Shown here: positions 37,583 through 47,766 of the stretch, piece by piece
Numbering within the stretch: the first letter of the stretch is position 1
Layout: each line of letters starts with the position of its first letter
The notes under the pieces: model-generated
The model's database searches: none
The model's input: only the letters and a program-made list of their open reading frames with translations
What the model was told of the DNA's origin: nothing
Assembly (NCBI GenBank): GCA_035771165.1
Contig: JAWNZC010000297.1
Coordinates: 124,001 to 188,000, forward strand
DNA from: Paragorgia papillata
Taxonomy: Eukaryota > Cnidaria > Anthozoa > Scleralcyonacea > Coralliidae
Reading direction: 5' to 3'
Length of the DNA stretch: 64,000 nucleotides
Program-made: the position numbers and the translations under genes

Positions 37583-38076
37583 GTTTATACTGTATTTCCT
37601 TAATTAAGCCCTGTGGGTGGCTTATTTATTTTTTATGGTAAGTCATCAAAAGGGGGCTTAATAGAGGGACGGGGGCTTATTTAATTTGCTACGGTCAAAG
37701 TTAGAAAAAAACGAAAACTACAACCAACTGTAACCGATTTTCTATTAATGGAGTTACTGTAGACGGAAAATACAACATATCTTCACTTAATCAAGCGAAT
37801 ATATTATAACAAATTTACAAGGACTGTATTTTTTATCAAAGGTACAAATATATAAGAAGAAAACAAACTTACAAGTATATGTATCAAAGGTGAATGTTAA
37901 AAGTAAACAACGGTTGTTCATCACCATCGGTGTCGATAAAAAGTTCATCGATGTGGGGGGGGGGGGGGGGGGGGGGATTAATAGCGGACTTATTTTTAGT
38001 TTTTGATTAATGGAGTGGGGGGATTATTGGAAGGGGGCTTAATAGGGAGAGGGGGCTTAAGGTTACCGTATACTTT
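37583..38076. repeat. Inverted-repeat element with G-rich interior and a 22-G run
   Basis: Ends resemble each other in inverted orientation (CCTTAATTAAGCCC at left; GGGGGCTTAAGG at right). The interior repeats GGGGGCTTAATAG several times. Positions 37955-37976 are an uninterrupted run of 22 G. No coding content. Confidence 0.6.
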
Positions 38077-38682
38077 CAGGGGTGTCTCCAGTGCAAAGGA
38101 TGTAGCGCGTTCGCATTACATCGCCGATACCTTAATCCTAATATCAAATTAAAGTTTATAAAATTTGCGACAAGAATATGCTGAGAATATCCTAAACGGA
38201 CGTCGCGATCGCCTTCCACGAGCTATAACTCAAAGTGGTTTTTGTTTTTTTTGCAACCCGATTTTTTCCAGGGAGTTCTGATACAAAGCGCTAAAAACCG
38301 TGTCGCGGAATTCAATCATTCCGAAACCATTTACGTTGACCGCCATTCGTGTGCGTTAACTCTCGGAATTTATCTGTCAATTTACAAAATGTCGTATAAC
38401 TTTTCACTAGAATCGAATATCAAAAAAAACCGACACGGGTTTTTAGCGCTTTGTATCAGAACTCGGCCTGGAAAAAAAACACGAAAACCGCTTTGGGTTT
38501 TGCTCGTGAAAGACGATGACGACGTCCGTTTAGAGATATTGTCATTTGCATATTCTTGTAGCAACTTTTATAAGCTTTCATTTGATATTGCATGGGGTTA
38601 AGGTATCTACGACGTAATCACCGGACGCCATACATCCTTTAGACTGGAACACCACTGATGGTATACCGTAACCTTAATAATT
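38056..38682. repeat. ~625 bp palindromic (foldback) element
   Basis: Arms 38056-38320 and about 38420-38682 are inverted copies: CTTAAGGTTACCGTATAC and GTATACCGTAACCTTAA at the tips, and TTCTGATACAAAGCGC with its complement near the centre. ORFs within it are shadows of the repeat. Confidence 0.8.
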
Positions 38683-39257
38683 ATATAGGATATATGGTGA
38701 GTTTTAAATACATTTTAAAAGATATTTATAACTGGATCAAATTCGTCTGGCATAAACAAAATAGCATTTAAGGCTCTGTAAAACATTTGTTGGTGTTAAT
38801 ATATGTTCTTAGCATGGTGTCAACAGCCAATGAGCAAACTTATGCCTTAAAGTGTATATGACATGTCTACGATTAGCCTCTTATTTGAAAGAACACTTAA
38901 AATTAAAGAGTAACATCTTTTACAGTTTTTGGTTTCCTTGTTTCTTTTTTGAGATACTTCAGGGTTTTTTTATATGTAAATGAGACAATCTGCGAGGAAC
39001 ACACTATTTGAAATACGTTGTCCGCGCGATTATTTAAGGAATTCAATTGAAGCTTTCTACAGTGGTCAAGCTGATAAAAATAAAAAGCCGTACTATTTAA
39101 TTATTTGAATATTAACGATACAACGTATTTTTCCATAAGTCTAAATAGTGTGTTCCTGACGTGACGTCACAGATTGTCTCATTTACATATCAAACAAACT
39201 GAAATATATCAAAAACGAAACAAGGAAACCAAAAACTATAAAACGTGTTACTCTATA

Positions 39258-39616
39258 AAGGTGACCTGAAGCGAAAATTATATGGGTTTTTCTTAAAGAC
39301 ATAAAATGACAACGGAACATATTTACAGTTTTTCGTTTCCTTGCTTCGTTTTTGAGATATTTCAGTTTGTTTGATTTGCAAATGCAAATAAATTTACGTC
39401 ACGCATGGATAATGACTTATCGGAGATGGTTATATATCTTTGCTATTATTCATGAAAATCTACATGTTTGGTGTTGAGGGAGAAACACACGCACATGCTT
39501 TCTTCTATGCGATTTCAATTCGTCGGATAATAGTAAAGATATATAATATGTCCTGTTGTCATATTACATGTGTTCTTCCAAATAAGACAATAATAATTTT
39601 CGCTTCAGGTCACCTT
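39258..39616. repeat. 359 bp MITE with TA duplication
   Basis: Inverted ends AAGGTGACCTGAAGCGAAAA and its complement. TA on each side at 39256-39257 and 39617-39618. Nested in the 38851-40101 element. Confidence 0.75.
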
Positions 39617-39619
39617 TAA

Positions 39620-40051
39620 AGTGTCACTGAGACGAAATGTTCACTCCTACGTTTCTTCCATGAGCGTAAAGTACAAGTATCGCAACCCGGCGACCTATCT
39701 GACGAAGTTTCACGTCATTATTTATTCACGTCATTTTTCGCGGCCGCCATTAAAATCGACGAGTTCATTTGACGTCATAGTCTTACCTCAGAGCTACTTG
39801 GCTTTTGTTTATTGCTTTGCTTTGCTTTGCTTTGCTTTGTTGGGTTAAGACTATGACGTCAAAACAGACAAGAACAAAGGTGTCGGAAATGAATGTCGGA
39901 CGGCAATTTTGACAAGTTTCAAAGCTTATAACGCTACATCTATGTGACAAAACAATTAAAATTTTATATAAGTGCTACTAATATGCTACTACATTCTGTC
40001 GAACTGGAATTTTGGCAAATTATTAGGGTCGTTTTTCATCTCAGGGACACT
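39620..40051. repeat. 432 bp TTAA-flanked MITE
   Basis: Ends AGTGTCACTGAGACG at left and TCTCAGGGACACT at right, flanked by TTAA at 39616-39619 and 40052-40055. Inside is another inverted pair, GACGTCATAGTCTTA (39771) and TAAGACTATGACGTC (39846), around a CTTTG pentanucleotide run (39811-39838). Confidence 0.75.
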
Positions 40052-40223
40052 TTAAGTGTTCTTTGAAATAAGAGGCTAATCGTAGACATGTCATATACAC
40101 TTTGAAAGTTGTACACTGTACGGTGTATACTGTACGATCTGGTCTAAGATCTACAGCATACACCAATCTACCATGCACAATTACCATTCAATCTATATAT
40201 ATATTAAATACAATAGAATGTAT

Positions 40224-40480
40224 CTTTTCTTAACCTTTCTTCAGCATTTTTACTGCCAGCATATGTTGGTTTGATACCTTCGCCTAGCTCTTCAATGACT
40301 CGAAGTAATTTATCGGAAAGTGTTAATGGCATCTCTTGGGAGGTTGGTTTTGGTTTTGGTTTAGCTTTCTCTGGCCTTGAAGTGCCTTGTACTGTCTGGT
40401 TGTGATGATAGGATGTGGTTTTGCGTGTTTTTATACGGAAGCTTTTATCTGGAGGCTTCCCTTTGACACGGTAAAATTGT
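40224..40480 (-). pseudogene. Inverted duplicate of a CDK2AP1-like exon
   Basis: Mirror copy of the 41369-41625 exon on the opposite strand, with the same reading frame intact. Two changes show in the extended frame, NFIVS for NFTVS upstream and FYCI for FHCI downstream. There is no matching last exon on this side, so it is taken as a duplicated fragment. Confidence 0.7.
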
Positions 40481-40629
40481 CTGGACACAATAAAATTGTA
40501 CACAATTAATTGTACAGTAAAATTGTATAAAACAGATAATTTTCACAAAATATATATAAGGCTCACTATCACATGGCTTGAGTGATTCATTCCTGTTAAT
40601 AATTCACTATATAAGTTAAAGTGTATATG

Positions 40630-40833
40630 AGTTAATATTTGGCATCTACACTTGTTGTCATCAGATGAAAGTTAAAGTAAATTGGTAAATTCGAGTGTCA
40701 GAAAGATATACATTATAAGACCCAACCGGAACCAGTTGCGAAAAATGCAACTTCCGGGCCTCCGGCTGGGAATCGTACCCGCGACCTCTGAATCTCTAGA
40801 TCAGCGCTCTACCGACTGAACTACAGAAGCTGT
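40630..40833 (-). mobile_element. tRNA-derived SINE, left-arm copy
   Basis: Minus-strand head GCTTCTGTAGTTCAGTCGG contains an A-box and GGTACGATTCC a B-box of RNA polymerase III. A tRNA-unrelated tail with ATTTTTCGCAACTGG and GGTTGGGTCTTATAATG follows. The tRNA-like fold is degenerate in the T arm and anticodon stem, so it is not a working tRNA. Confidence 0.75.
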
Positions 40834-41015
40834 CGCCGCGAGCTTAGGTGCGAGTTCTGTATATATGCAGGTGGTAATGCCGGAAGGATAAGGGTATATT
40901 AAAGTTAATATTTGGCATTTACACTCGTTGTCATCAGATGAAAGTTAAAGTAAATTGGTAAATTCGAGTGTCAGAAAGATATACATTATAAGACCCAACC
41001 GGGACCAGTTACCCA

Positions 41016-41220
41016 ACAGCTTCTGTAGCTCAGTCGGTAGAGCGTTGATCTAGAGATTCAGAGGTCGCGGGTACGATTCCCAGCCGGAGGCCCGGAAGTT
41101 GCATTTTTCGCAACTGGTCCCGGTTGGGTCTTATAATGTATATCTTTCTGACACTCGAATTTACCAATTTACTTTAACTTTCATCTGATGACAACGAGTG
41201 TAAATGCCAAATATTAACTC
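41016..41220 (+). mobile_element. tRNA-derived SINE, right-arm copy
   Basis: Head GCTTCTGTAGCTCAGTCGG at 41019 (A-box) and GGTACGATTCC at 41070 (B-box), then the same tail as the left copy in inverted orientation. Confidence 0.75.
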
Positions 41221-41368
41221 ATATACACTTTAACTTATATAGTGAATTATTAACAGGAACGAATCACTCAAGCCATGTGATAGTGAGCCTTATATATATT
41301 TTGTGAAAATTATCTGTTTTATACAATTTTACTGCCCAATTAATTGTGTACAATTTTACTGTGTCCAG

Positions 41369-42591
41369 ACAATTTTACCGTGTCAAAGGGAAGCCTCCAG
41401 ATAAAAGCTTCCGTATAAAAACACGCAAAACCACATCCTATCATCACAACCAGACAGTACAAGGCACTTCAAGGCCAGAGAAAGCTAAACCAAAACCAAA
41501 ACCAACCTCCCAAGAGATGCCATTAACACTTTCCGATAAATTACTTCGAGTCATTGAAGAGCTAGGCGAAGGTATCAAACCAACATATGCTGGCAGTAAA
41601 AATGCTGAAGAAAGGTTAAGAAAAGATACATTCCATTGTATTTAATATATATATAGATTGAATGGTAATTGTGCATGGTAGATTGGTGTATGCTGTAGAT
41701 CTTAGACCAGATCGTACAGTATACACGCTCCAGAAACTGATACTCATGTAATTCAGAAAAAACGACTGATCCCCTGACAGGTGATCGATTAACCCGCAAC
41801 TTTCTAATTACTAGTCTGATTCTCTAAACAAGGACCAGATGACACAGAGAAGGTGTGATTTGACATGTGTAGTCTCAAGATGTCGAAATCCTAAATATTA
41901 ATAATGATTGAATGAGAATACTATTTAGGATAAACCTTAACTATGGATAAACTGACTTGTAGGGGTGCAGCTATTATTACTAATAAAAACTGAAGATATC
42001 AGTCTGTCGGACAGGAATTTATATGATGATGCAAGCCGTTCTAGAACCTTAACGTTTTTGTAAAATGAGTTACAGTGTATACAACTAGTCTGCCTGCTCT
42101 GAAGAAGTCCAGAACTACCCAGGACGCGAAAGCTCAGCAAAATAAAAATATTAATGGTTGACCATAAACTAATTATTTATATCGAATATTGGCATGCAAA
42201 CATTCAAATGAGTTAGATACCGTATTTTTAGCAAAATTGTCTGACAAAACATTAAGTATTTTCAAATATTTCAATTATCAAGGGTGTTAATTAACCCAAC
42301 CCACCAGTAGCTCATTCACACATACACACACAATTTACAGTCCATTGTATATTTCATTTAGACTACGAGCGAGCCCCTCTTGTACCCGAAGTAGGGTACA
42401 AGAGGGGCTCGCTCGCAGTCTATATTTCATTCCGTAGCATGTAAGAGCATGTAAATTATAGTATAATTATAGTATAATTTATTTAATATGCAACACCAAA
42501 TGGTTTTTTTTATTTTTATACAGGCATACTTTATGCAAGAGCTTTAGTTGCTGACTGCCTCTTGGAAACAGAGAGAAACGCTCGGAAGTAA
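41369..42591 (+). CDS. CDK2AP1-like: CDK2AP1 / DOC-1-like gene, last two coding exons
   Basis: Exon 41369-41625 follows an acceptor (ACTGTGTCCAG) and encodes a basic, Pro/Lys-rich segment, then KLLRVIEELGEGIKPTYAGS and KNAEERLRK. Exon 42524-42591 follows TTTTTATACAG and encodes ILYARALVADCLLETERNAR then K and stop. Together these match the conserved C-terminal half of CDK2AP1/DOC-1 (IEELG.EI.PTYAGSK.A.ERL, then ARGLV.ECL.ETERNAR), a CDK2-binding and NuRD-associated protein. The phases fit exactly (G|GC = Gly), as the family predicts. However, the first intron bases are AT (AAAG|ATACATT) rather than GT, so splicing is doubtful unless a rare AT-AG intron is used. Upstream exons are not in view. 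Confidence 0.75.
42090..42140 (+). other. Retroelement-like 3' motif in the CDK2AP1-like intron
   Basis: CTGAAGAAGTCCAGAACTAC then CCAGGACGCGAAAGCTCAGC resembles the hammerhead-derived tails of Penelope-like elements (…GAAG…CGAAA…). Weak evidence. Confidence 0.3.
42359..42424. repeat. Strong hairpin (27 bp-class stem)
   Basis: CGAGCGAGCCCCTCTTGTAC with CCGAAGTAGG loop region and the exact complement GTACAAGAGGGGCTCGCTCG, within AGACT...AGTCT. One mismatch pair (A/C at 42366 and 42417). It lies in the intron before the last CDK2AP1-like exon. Confidence 0.85.
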
Positions 42592-42856
42592 AGAATACTA
42601 ATCTATAAAATTAATATGTTATATCGGAGGAGGAAATGGACACTTTTCAAGACAAATATTACAGCCTTACAGGGTGTCTCAGAGTTAATATGGGCCACAC
42701 TTTGTTTTGATTGGTTTACAGATAGGTCGGCAAAATACGGAAAAAAGGGCATGAGAAAATTCAGTCTTCCTGGCATTTGGAGCATCTTTTTAAAGCAATT
42801 CAAAGATTACACGAGCGAGCGGTACTCAGAGTCACCTTAACCGGTACTTCATATTC

Positions 42857-43113
42857 ACGCACGCCTCGCGTTGTAAACCACAAAGTACTGGGGATTATTA
42901 AGCGTTGTAAGCAGTAATTACTGGGATTGTAAATAACAACCAGACGTCCATTGAATGTCCAAAAAATATCCCATGTTTTTTTGTCCATGTTTTCCTTTAG
43001 GGTTAGATTTTTTTAGGATTTTTAACAATATACAATACCAATAATTTACTGCTTACGTATACAGCTCTTAAATAATCCCAGTAATTTGTGGTTTACAACG
43101 CGAGGAACGGTTG
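42857..43113. repeat. ~255 bp palindromic MITE
   Basis: Left CCTCGCGTTGTAAACCACAA pairs with right TTGTGGTTTACAACGCGAGG; inner parts GGGATTATTAAG and TTAAATAATCCC also pair. Confidence 0.75.
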
Positions 43114-43189
43114 TCAAATTAGACTTAAACCCCGAAAACTCCCGTAGTATGTGCAAGATCTCGTTCTTACAGTACATTTAAAATAATAA

Positions 43190-43435
43190 GAAAAATAAGA
43201 AATCTATTGAATTAGGCAAATTAGAAATTTGCTTCACGCGAAAAAATTCGCCTAGTAGAAAACCCGCCTTAAGCCGGTTTTGCACTAGGCGAATTTATTC
43301 GCTCAAAACCATTTTCTATTCTTCAAATTCAATAGATTTCTGATTAGTTCCAGTTGAGAGCTCGTAAGACAAAAGCAAAATTCGCTTCGCATAAAAATTT
43401 CGCCTAGAGGAAAACCGGCTTTAGGGGGCTGTTTC
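43190..43435. repeat. Inverted-repeat-rich segment
   Basis: Contains paired motifs AAATTCGCCTAGTAGAAAAC and complements (TTTTGCACTAGGCGAATTT), and AATCTATTGAATT with AATTCAATAGATT. Probably one or two overlapping MITEs. Non-coding. Confidence 0.6.
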
Positions 43436-44090
43436 ATGAGCCGGGTTGGTTAGGCGGGTTGAGTTGAGTCACGGAAATCGTTCCATGACCGTAGGAGATA
43501 CTTTCAGTGACCTTTATGATTTCCTCATAGCAAAATTAAGCAATCTAAACTTCCCAGTGTCAAGAAAGACCCAGGTGGTCTTTCATGTATAGTATACAGG
43601 GGCCGCGAACCGTTTTTTAGAGTGGGGGAGGGGAATTTCAAAGCGAAGATTTGGGGGTGGGAGAAAAATATGTTGAATTTCTTAGTCATAACCCGGACTG
43701 TAAAGTTTTTCTAGTATGTGACATACTGAGGGGGGTTCGGGGTTCTCCCCTGGAAAATGTTTGAATTGTAGTGTCTCGGGAACGGGATTTCCTGCATTCT
43801 GAGAGCAATTTTGAGTAAAATCCAAGTTATGAGGGAAAATGCGCGGATATCAGATCGAGTACAATCTTGGTCATAACTATAGCCAATTTGAAAAAAAAAA
43901 TTAATATCAGGAAAAAGTGGGGTGATATAAGCTTTTCTTTTTATTTCAGGCGGACCCTGATAAAAGCTTTTCTTTTAACAAACTAATGTCACGAAAGACC
44001 CCGGTGGTCTTTCATGTAGTATAACCTTTTCGTTTAACAAATTACCCAGGCTGGCCCAGTTAACCGGGGTCATGTAAACAGCCCTTTAAT
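43428..44090. repeat. ~660 bp element with inverted ends
   Basis: Left GGGGCTGTTTCATGAGCCGG, right GGGGTCATGTAAACAGCCC in inverted orientation. A duplicated internal motif, GGTGGTCTTTCATGTA, occurs at about 43574 and 44004. No ORF of substance. Confidence 0.65.
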
Positions 44091-44099
44091 GTCGTAAAG

Positions 44100-44240
44100 A
44101 TTTTAATTAAAGGGAAATTTCGAGTGCAGAACCGGATCCGGCTAGGTGAATCGAACACGCGACCCTGCGTTTCTAGTGCAACAGGTCCCAGTTATATAGG
44201 TCTAAAATGTATATACTCTGCACTGGAAATTGTTCTTCAA
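44100..44240. repeat. Degenerate tRNA-SINE-like segment
   Basis: On the minus strand GTGTTCGATTC resembles a B-box. Flanked by CGAGTGCAGA and TCTGCACTGG in inverted orientation, and shares CCCAGTTATATAGGTCT-type sequence with the SINE tail. Confidence 0.4.
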
Positions 44241-44664
44241 CTAAAATCCCTATGATGTTAAGTTCAATAGTTTTAACTGCCTAATTAACTGTCGTCATAA
44301 GCAGGGTAAACATGATGAAACTTTCTGGTATGGTACTTGAATTTATGTGGTATGCTTTTCAAAGTATTGTTGTTCAATTGAGAAAGAAAAACATTCACAA
44401 AAATCGAGTTTTAAACCTACATACGTGAAAGTATGGCTGACTGAAGTTTTCGCTTCACCCATCAAAAATCTATCTAAGATGGCGCCTGATAATGGCGGAT
44501 AACAGGATTGTCTTTTGTCGAAATTCGTGGTGTTGTTTTGCACAAGAGTCGTTTTGTTCACTTGGATTACCGTGGTAAGACAATTTTCTAGCAAGAAAGT
44601 CAAAACATTGCCATTGTGATTTATATTTCTATATCCCTTTAATTTTTAAAGTTAAATATATACT

Positions 44665-44815
44665 TCAATGCTCATGGGCATGAGATATATAGAAGGCATT
44701 CTCTCGGCGTAATCGGGGCCATTCCGCATGAACATCGGTGGTGGTCCGATCCTGCACTGCCAGTGGTTCTAGGATTAGGGTGTCGTCTGTATCGTCTCCA
44801 GAATCACGAGGTCTT
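44665..44815 (-). CDS. Orphan terminal coding exon, unknown gene
   Basis: After an acceptor (TTATTCCAG) the minus strand reads openly for 50 codons, RPRDSGDDTDDTLILEPLAV then QDRTTTDVHAEWPRLRRENA and FYISHAHEH to a TGA. It is more GC-rich than its surroundings and has no stops in this frame, which suggests a real last exon. I do not recognise the protein, and upstream exons were not found between here and 46 kb. Confidence 0.4.
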
Positions 44816-45994
44816 CTGGAATAAATGAATCAATAAATTTAACTGTTACAGATTTCTATGAAGTGTCTTCTATGTATACAAAATTTATTTAGATTTGTTA
44901 ATTAGAATCAAACTGAAAAGGGAAATATATATAATATACGATTACAAAATTATTTTCTTTTACATATATTTCCCTTTTCTTTCATTCATGATCCAATTGG
45001 TACTGAGGCCCCGTCCACAGTAATCAGGCCGCCGCCCCCCCCCCCCCCTAAATCCGCCACAGGATGTAAACAAGATAAAAAGGTTAATTTTAGTAATAAC
45101 GTCGGCGACTTTAAAAACCGCGAAAAAAGCGAACCAACACTCGGCGCTTAACAAATTAATACCATACGAACTGTGCTACCTCAAGGCCATGACGCAAAGG
45201 AAAATATTGCAGGAAATAATAGCAAACATACCGTCATATTTGGTCATTGCGTACAATATTGCGGGAAATAATAGCGCGTGTCATAGTCTTAAGGCTTAGG
45301 CCCTTAATTAAGCAGCAAACTCTTATTTCAAATAATTTATTAACTAATACCGTAACTCCATCACATACTTTGAACGTTTGCGTGATAATTTCTTTGCATG
45401 TTTCCTCTCCTTATTTCCCCCTCTTTTATGTTCTTTCATACGTCTCTTTCTTTTTCCCTTCCTGGACTCACCGTCTGATTCCTTCACGGCCTTTTCCCCA
45501 TCTCTCTAATCTTTCTCCATGCCCTTCTCTCCCAATGTCACTTTTGGATTTGATTGCGTCCTCTTCGTTTTCCATTTAAAACCAACTATATATTTCGTAT
45601 TTCCACTTTGCACAATTAAAGACTACACTCTTTAATGGTCTGCGGTTAACAGCCAGCAGTTAAATTCTGTAACGCCGATAATACTTTGTGTTATAAAAAT
45701 ATAACGAAATACAGGGGGTAAACAAACGGGTCGAATTATAATAAACGTAGTGTGCTACGTAGGCAGTGTAGAGATACAACTCGAAATATAAAAAGGTTGA
45801 TGAACTGCCAATATACGGATAGTAAGATCTAACATTTCGAGCGTGGGCACTTCGTCAGAGAGTAAACCAAAACGGTTTTATTAAAAATAAATATTTTTAT
45901 TGTTTAAATTGACCAATAAGATTAGACTACAAATGTTTGGCAGTTTTCTACAAAGAAGGATGTAATAGTTTTTCTCTTGAAATATAAAAACAAA
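44816..45994. other. Mostly unassigned sequence
   Basis: Holds a C-run at about 45034-45049 inside a GGCCCCGTCCACAG-type motif common to MITE ends, and at 45775-45860 a minus-strand motif CTGACGAAGTGCCCACGCTC then GAAATGTTAGATC that looks like a Penelope/hammerhead-derived tail. No convincing gene; the 110-codon ORF at 45247-45579 is low-complexity Ser/Pro/Leu and not supported. Confidence 0.4.
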
Positions 45995-46118
45995 TTATTA
46001 TATAAAACAGAGTGCTTTATTGATGTTTCCGCCACAAATAAAATCGATAATCTCACATGTGTCGATTATTCATGATAATCTCACATGTGTCGATTATCGT
46101 GATTTCAGCCAATCAGCA
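45995..46118 (+). repeat. Left direct repeat with two palindromic sites
   Basis: Contains GATAATCTCACATGTGTCGA followed by TTAT at 46046-46069, and a second copy at 46074-46098. Each is an inverted pair of ATAATC/GATTAT around CACATGTG. Candidate binding and crossover sites for the recombinase (inference). Confidence 0.75.
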
Positions 46119-46221
46119 ACCTGTATTCCCAGCGCCGTGGCGCGTTAAAAACAAACACCGACCATTTTCCAGTGTATGAGTTTAATATCGATAGGTTTTT
46201 GAATTTTTCATCGTATTTAGT

Positions 46222-47632
46222 ATGGATTCTAGTAGGGATAACGAGGTAGATTGCTGTGGAGAGCCTGAACAAACCACAAACAAACGCTTTGTTTCTTTGA
46301 ATGAAGAAGACGTGCAGCACTTTGTAGAAAAGGAAGAAAATATAAACACGAAGAAAAAAACGACAAGCGACATTGCACTGGTAAAGCTGTTTCTCGCAAA
46401 CGAGAACGAGAAACGAAGGATTGAAGATATCCCACCAAACGAATTAGATGGTTATTTGAGCAAATTCCTTTTGTCAGTGAGAAAGAAGGCGGGAGAAGAA
46501 TATGAGCCAACTACTCTACGAGGATTCGTTGCTTCCCTTGAACGATACCTTAAAAAGTTTCGATACACCGAGTCAATTTTAACCGGTTATAATTTTGCGA
46601 ACACTCGAGAAGTCTTGAAGTCAAAACAGAAGCAACTTAAAAGAGTAGGAAAAGGAAACAAACCACAGGAAGCATCTGCTCTTACTGAACAAGAGGTAAC
46701 TATTCTTTTTACTAAAAGAGTCATGGGAACCCATTCACCACAAGCGCTCATAAACACACTGGTTTAATAACTGTTTACACTTTGGTTTGAGGGGAGGAAA
46801 AGAGCAACGAGACTTGAAATGGGGCGACGTTGAATTAAAAACGGATAGTACTGGAAAAGAATATCTAGAATATTCTACAGAAAGACAAAGGAAAACCAGA
46901 CCTGGAGATAATCCATCAAACAGAAGGATAATCAAGCCACGGATGTACGAAAATAAAGCAGTTGGACCCGACCGAGATCCAGTCTTTGTTTACAAGCTGT
47001 ACAGAAGTAAGCGACCAGAGCAAACATTAACGCCAGATTCACCATTTTACTTAGCCGTAAACAACTTTACTGCCCACCAACGCTCATCTTCAGAAAAAAG
47101 ATGGTTCAAGCTTCAACCCATTGGGGTAAACAAATTGAACTCGTTGATGATAGATTGTGCCTCGGAAGCCGGACTTGGATTGAACAAACGCATTACAAAT
47201 CACAGCGCTCGGAAAACACTTGTCCAAAAGCTGCAAGATCACAACGTTCCACCGACACATATCGCTCAAGTAACTGGACACATGAATCTTCAGTCTATAA
47301 ACAATTATAGTACAATGCGTGAAAACCAACAAGAAGCCATTTCATCACTGTTGTCAGCGACTACTGCTTCGTCACAGACGCAGTCATCCGTCTCCGACGA
47401 AACTGGCTTTCAAATGTTTTCCAAGGACAAAGAAACACCAAAACAAGATGGTGAAACTCAAGTGCTGTCAATGTTTAAAGGAAATTATATCGCCGGTGGC
47501 ACGTTTAATATTCACGTTGCGAGCAGCTCTACGGCCTCTAGTCAAACGTTGATAACAGACAGTCCCAAAAGAAAGAAATACCATAGACTTCGCGCCTTAC
47601 AAAGTGACAGTGGCAGCAGCCAAGAGAGCTAA
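46222..47632 (+). pseudogene. Tyrosine recombinase (Crypton / KIAA1958-like), one frameshift
   Basis: The N-terminal part (46222-46767, start MDSSRDNEVDCC) includes a SAM-like helical DNA-binding region (LVKLFLANENEKR, ELDGYLSKFLLSVRKKAG, LRGFVASLERYLKK). After a single indel near 46762 the frame continues (about 46770-47632) with the catalytic domain: first Arg in FGLRGGKEQRDLKW, H-x-x-R in ITNHSARKTLVQKL, His in VTGHMNLQSI and the nucleophile Tyr in INNYSTMRENQQ. All tetrad-type residues are present, so only the frameshift breaks it. The Ser/Thr-rich C-terminal tail ends QSDSGSSQES. Length (about 465 aa) fits the family. It is the sole gene of the direct-repeat-bounded element. Confidence 0.85.
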
Positions 47633-47766
47633 GTTCCCTTTCTTGTTATTAAAAATTGAACTATTTAGCCTTTATAATCGTTCGCTTATGGGTTTTTTTT
47701 AATAATAAACGGCACTTTTATTGTCGGTGCAGTTACATGACAATTTTGACATGTATTTATTCTGTT

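Larger units (their letters stand above)
38851..40101. repeat. TTAA-flanked inverted-repeat element hosting two nested MITEs
   Basis: The tips AGTGTATATGACATGTCTAC (38851) and the complement ending at 40101 match for about 50 bp. The left flank is TTAA (38847-38850), the right TTGA, a decayed copy. Inside, 38915-39000 and 39165-39255 are a further inverted pair (TTTCCTTGTTTC...; AAACAAGGAAAC...). Confidence 0.75.
40123..41726. repeat. 1.6 kb palindrome: two 711 bp arms around a 182 bp spacer
   Basis: Left arm 40123-40833 and right arm 41016-41726 are inverted copies of exactly equal length with roughly ten substitutions seen by eye (about 98% identity). Each arm contains a CDK2AP1-like exon and a tRNA-derived SINE. 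The spacer holds a third, 5'-truncated copy of the SINE tail (about 40912-41012). Equal arms with no gaps point to a recent inverted duplication or ongoing gene conversion. Confidence 0.92.

Noticed and set aside
38242..38601. 119-codon ORF
   Set aside because: Lies across the centre of a foldback element and is mirrored by the opposite strand.
41019..41092. Functional tRNA gene
   Set aside because: A- and B-boxes are present, but the T stem and anticodon stem have mismatches, and the sequence continues into a shared non-tRNA tail present in three copies; it is a SINE.
41625..42523. U12-type AT-AC intron in the CDK2AP1-like gene
   Set aside because: The 5' site does not match ATATCCTT, no U12 branch site is visible, and ending at AC would break the reading frame.
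45247..45579. 110-codon ORF rich in Ser, Pro and Leu
   Set aside because: Low complexity, no family, no splice or neighbour support.
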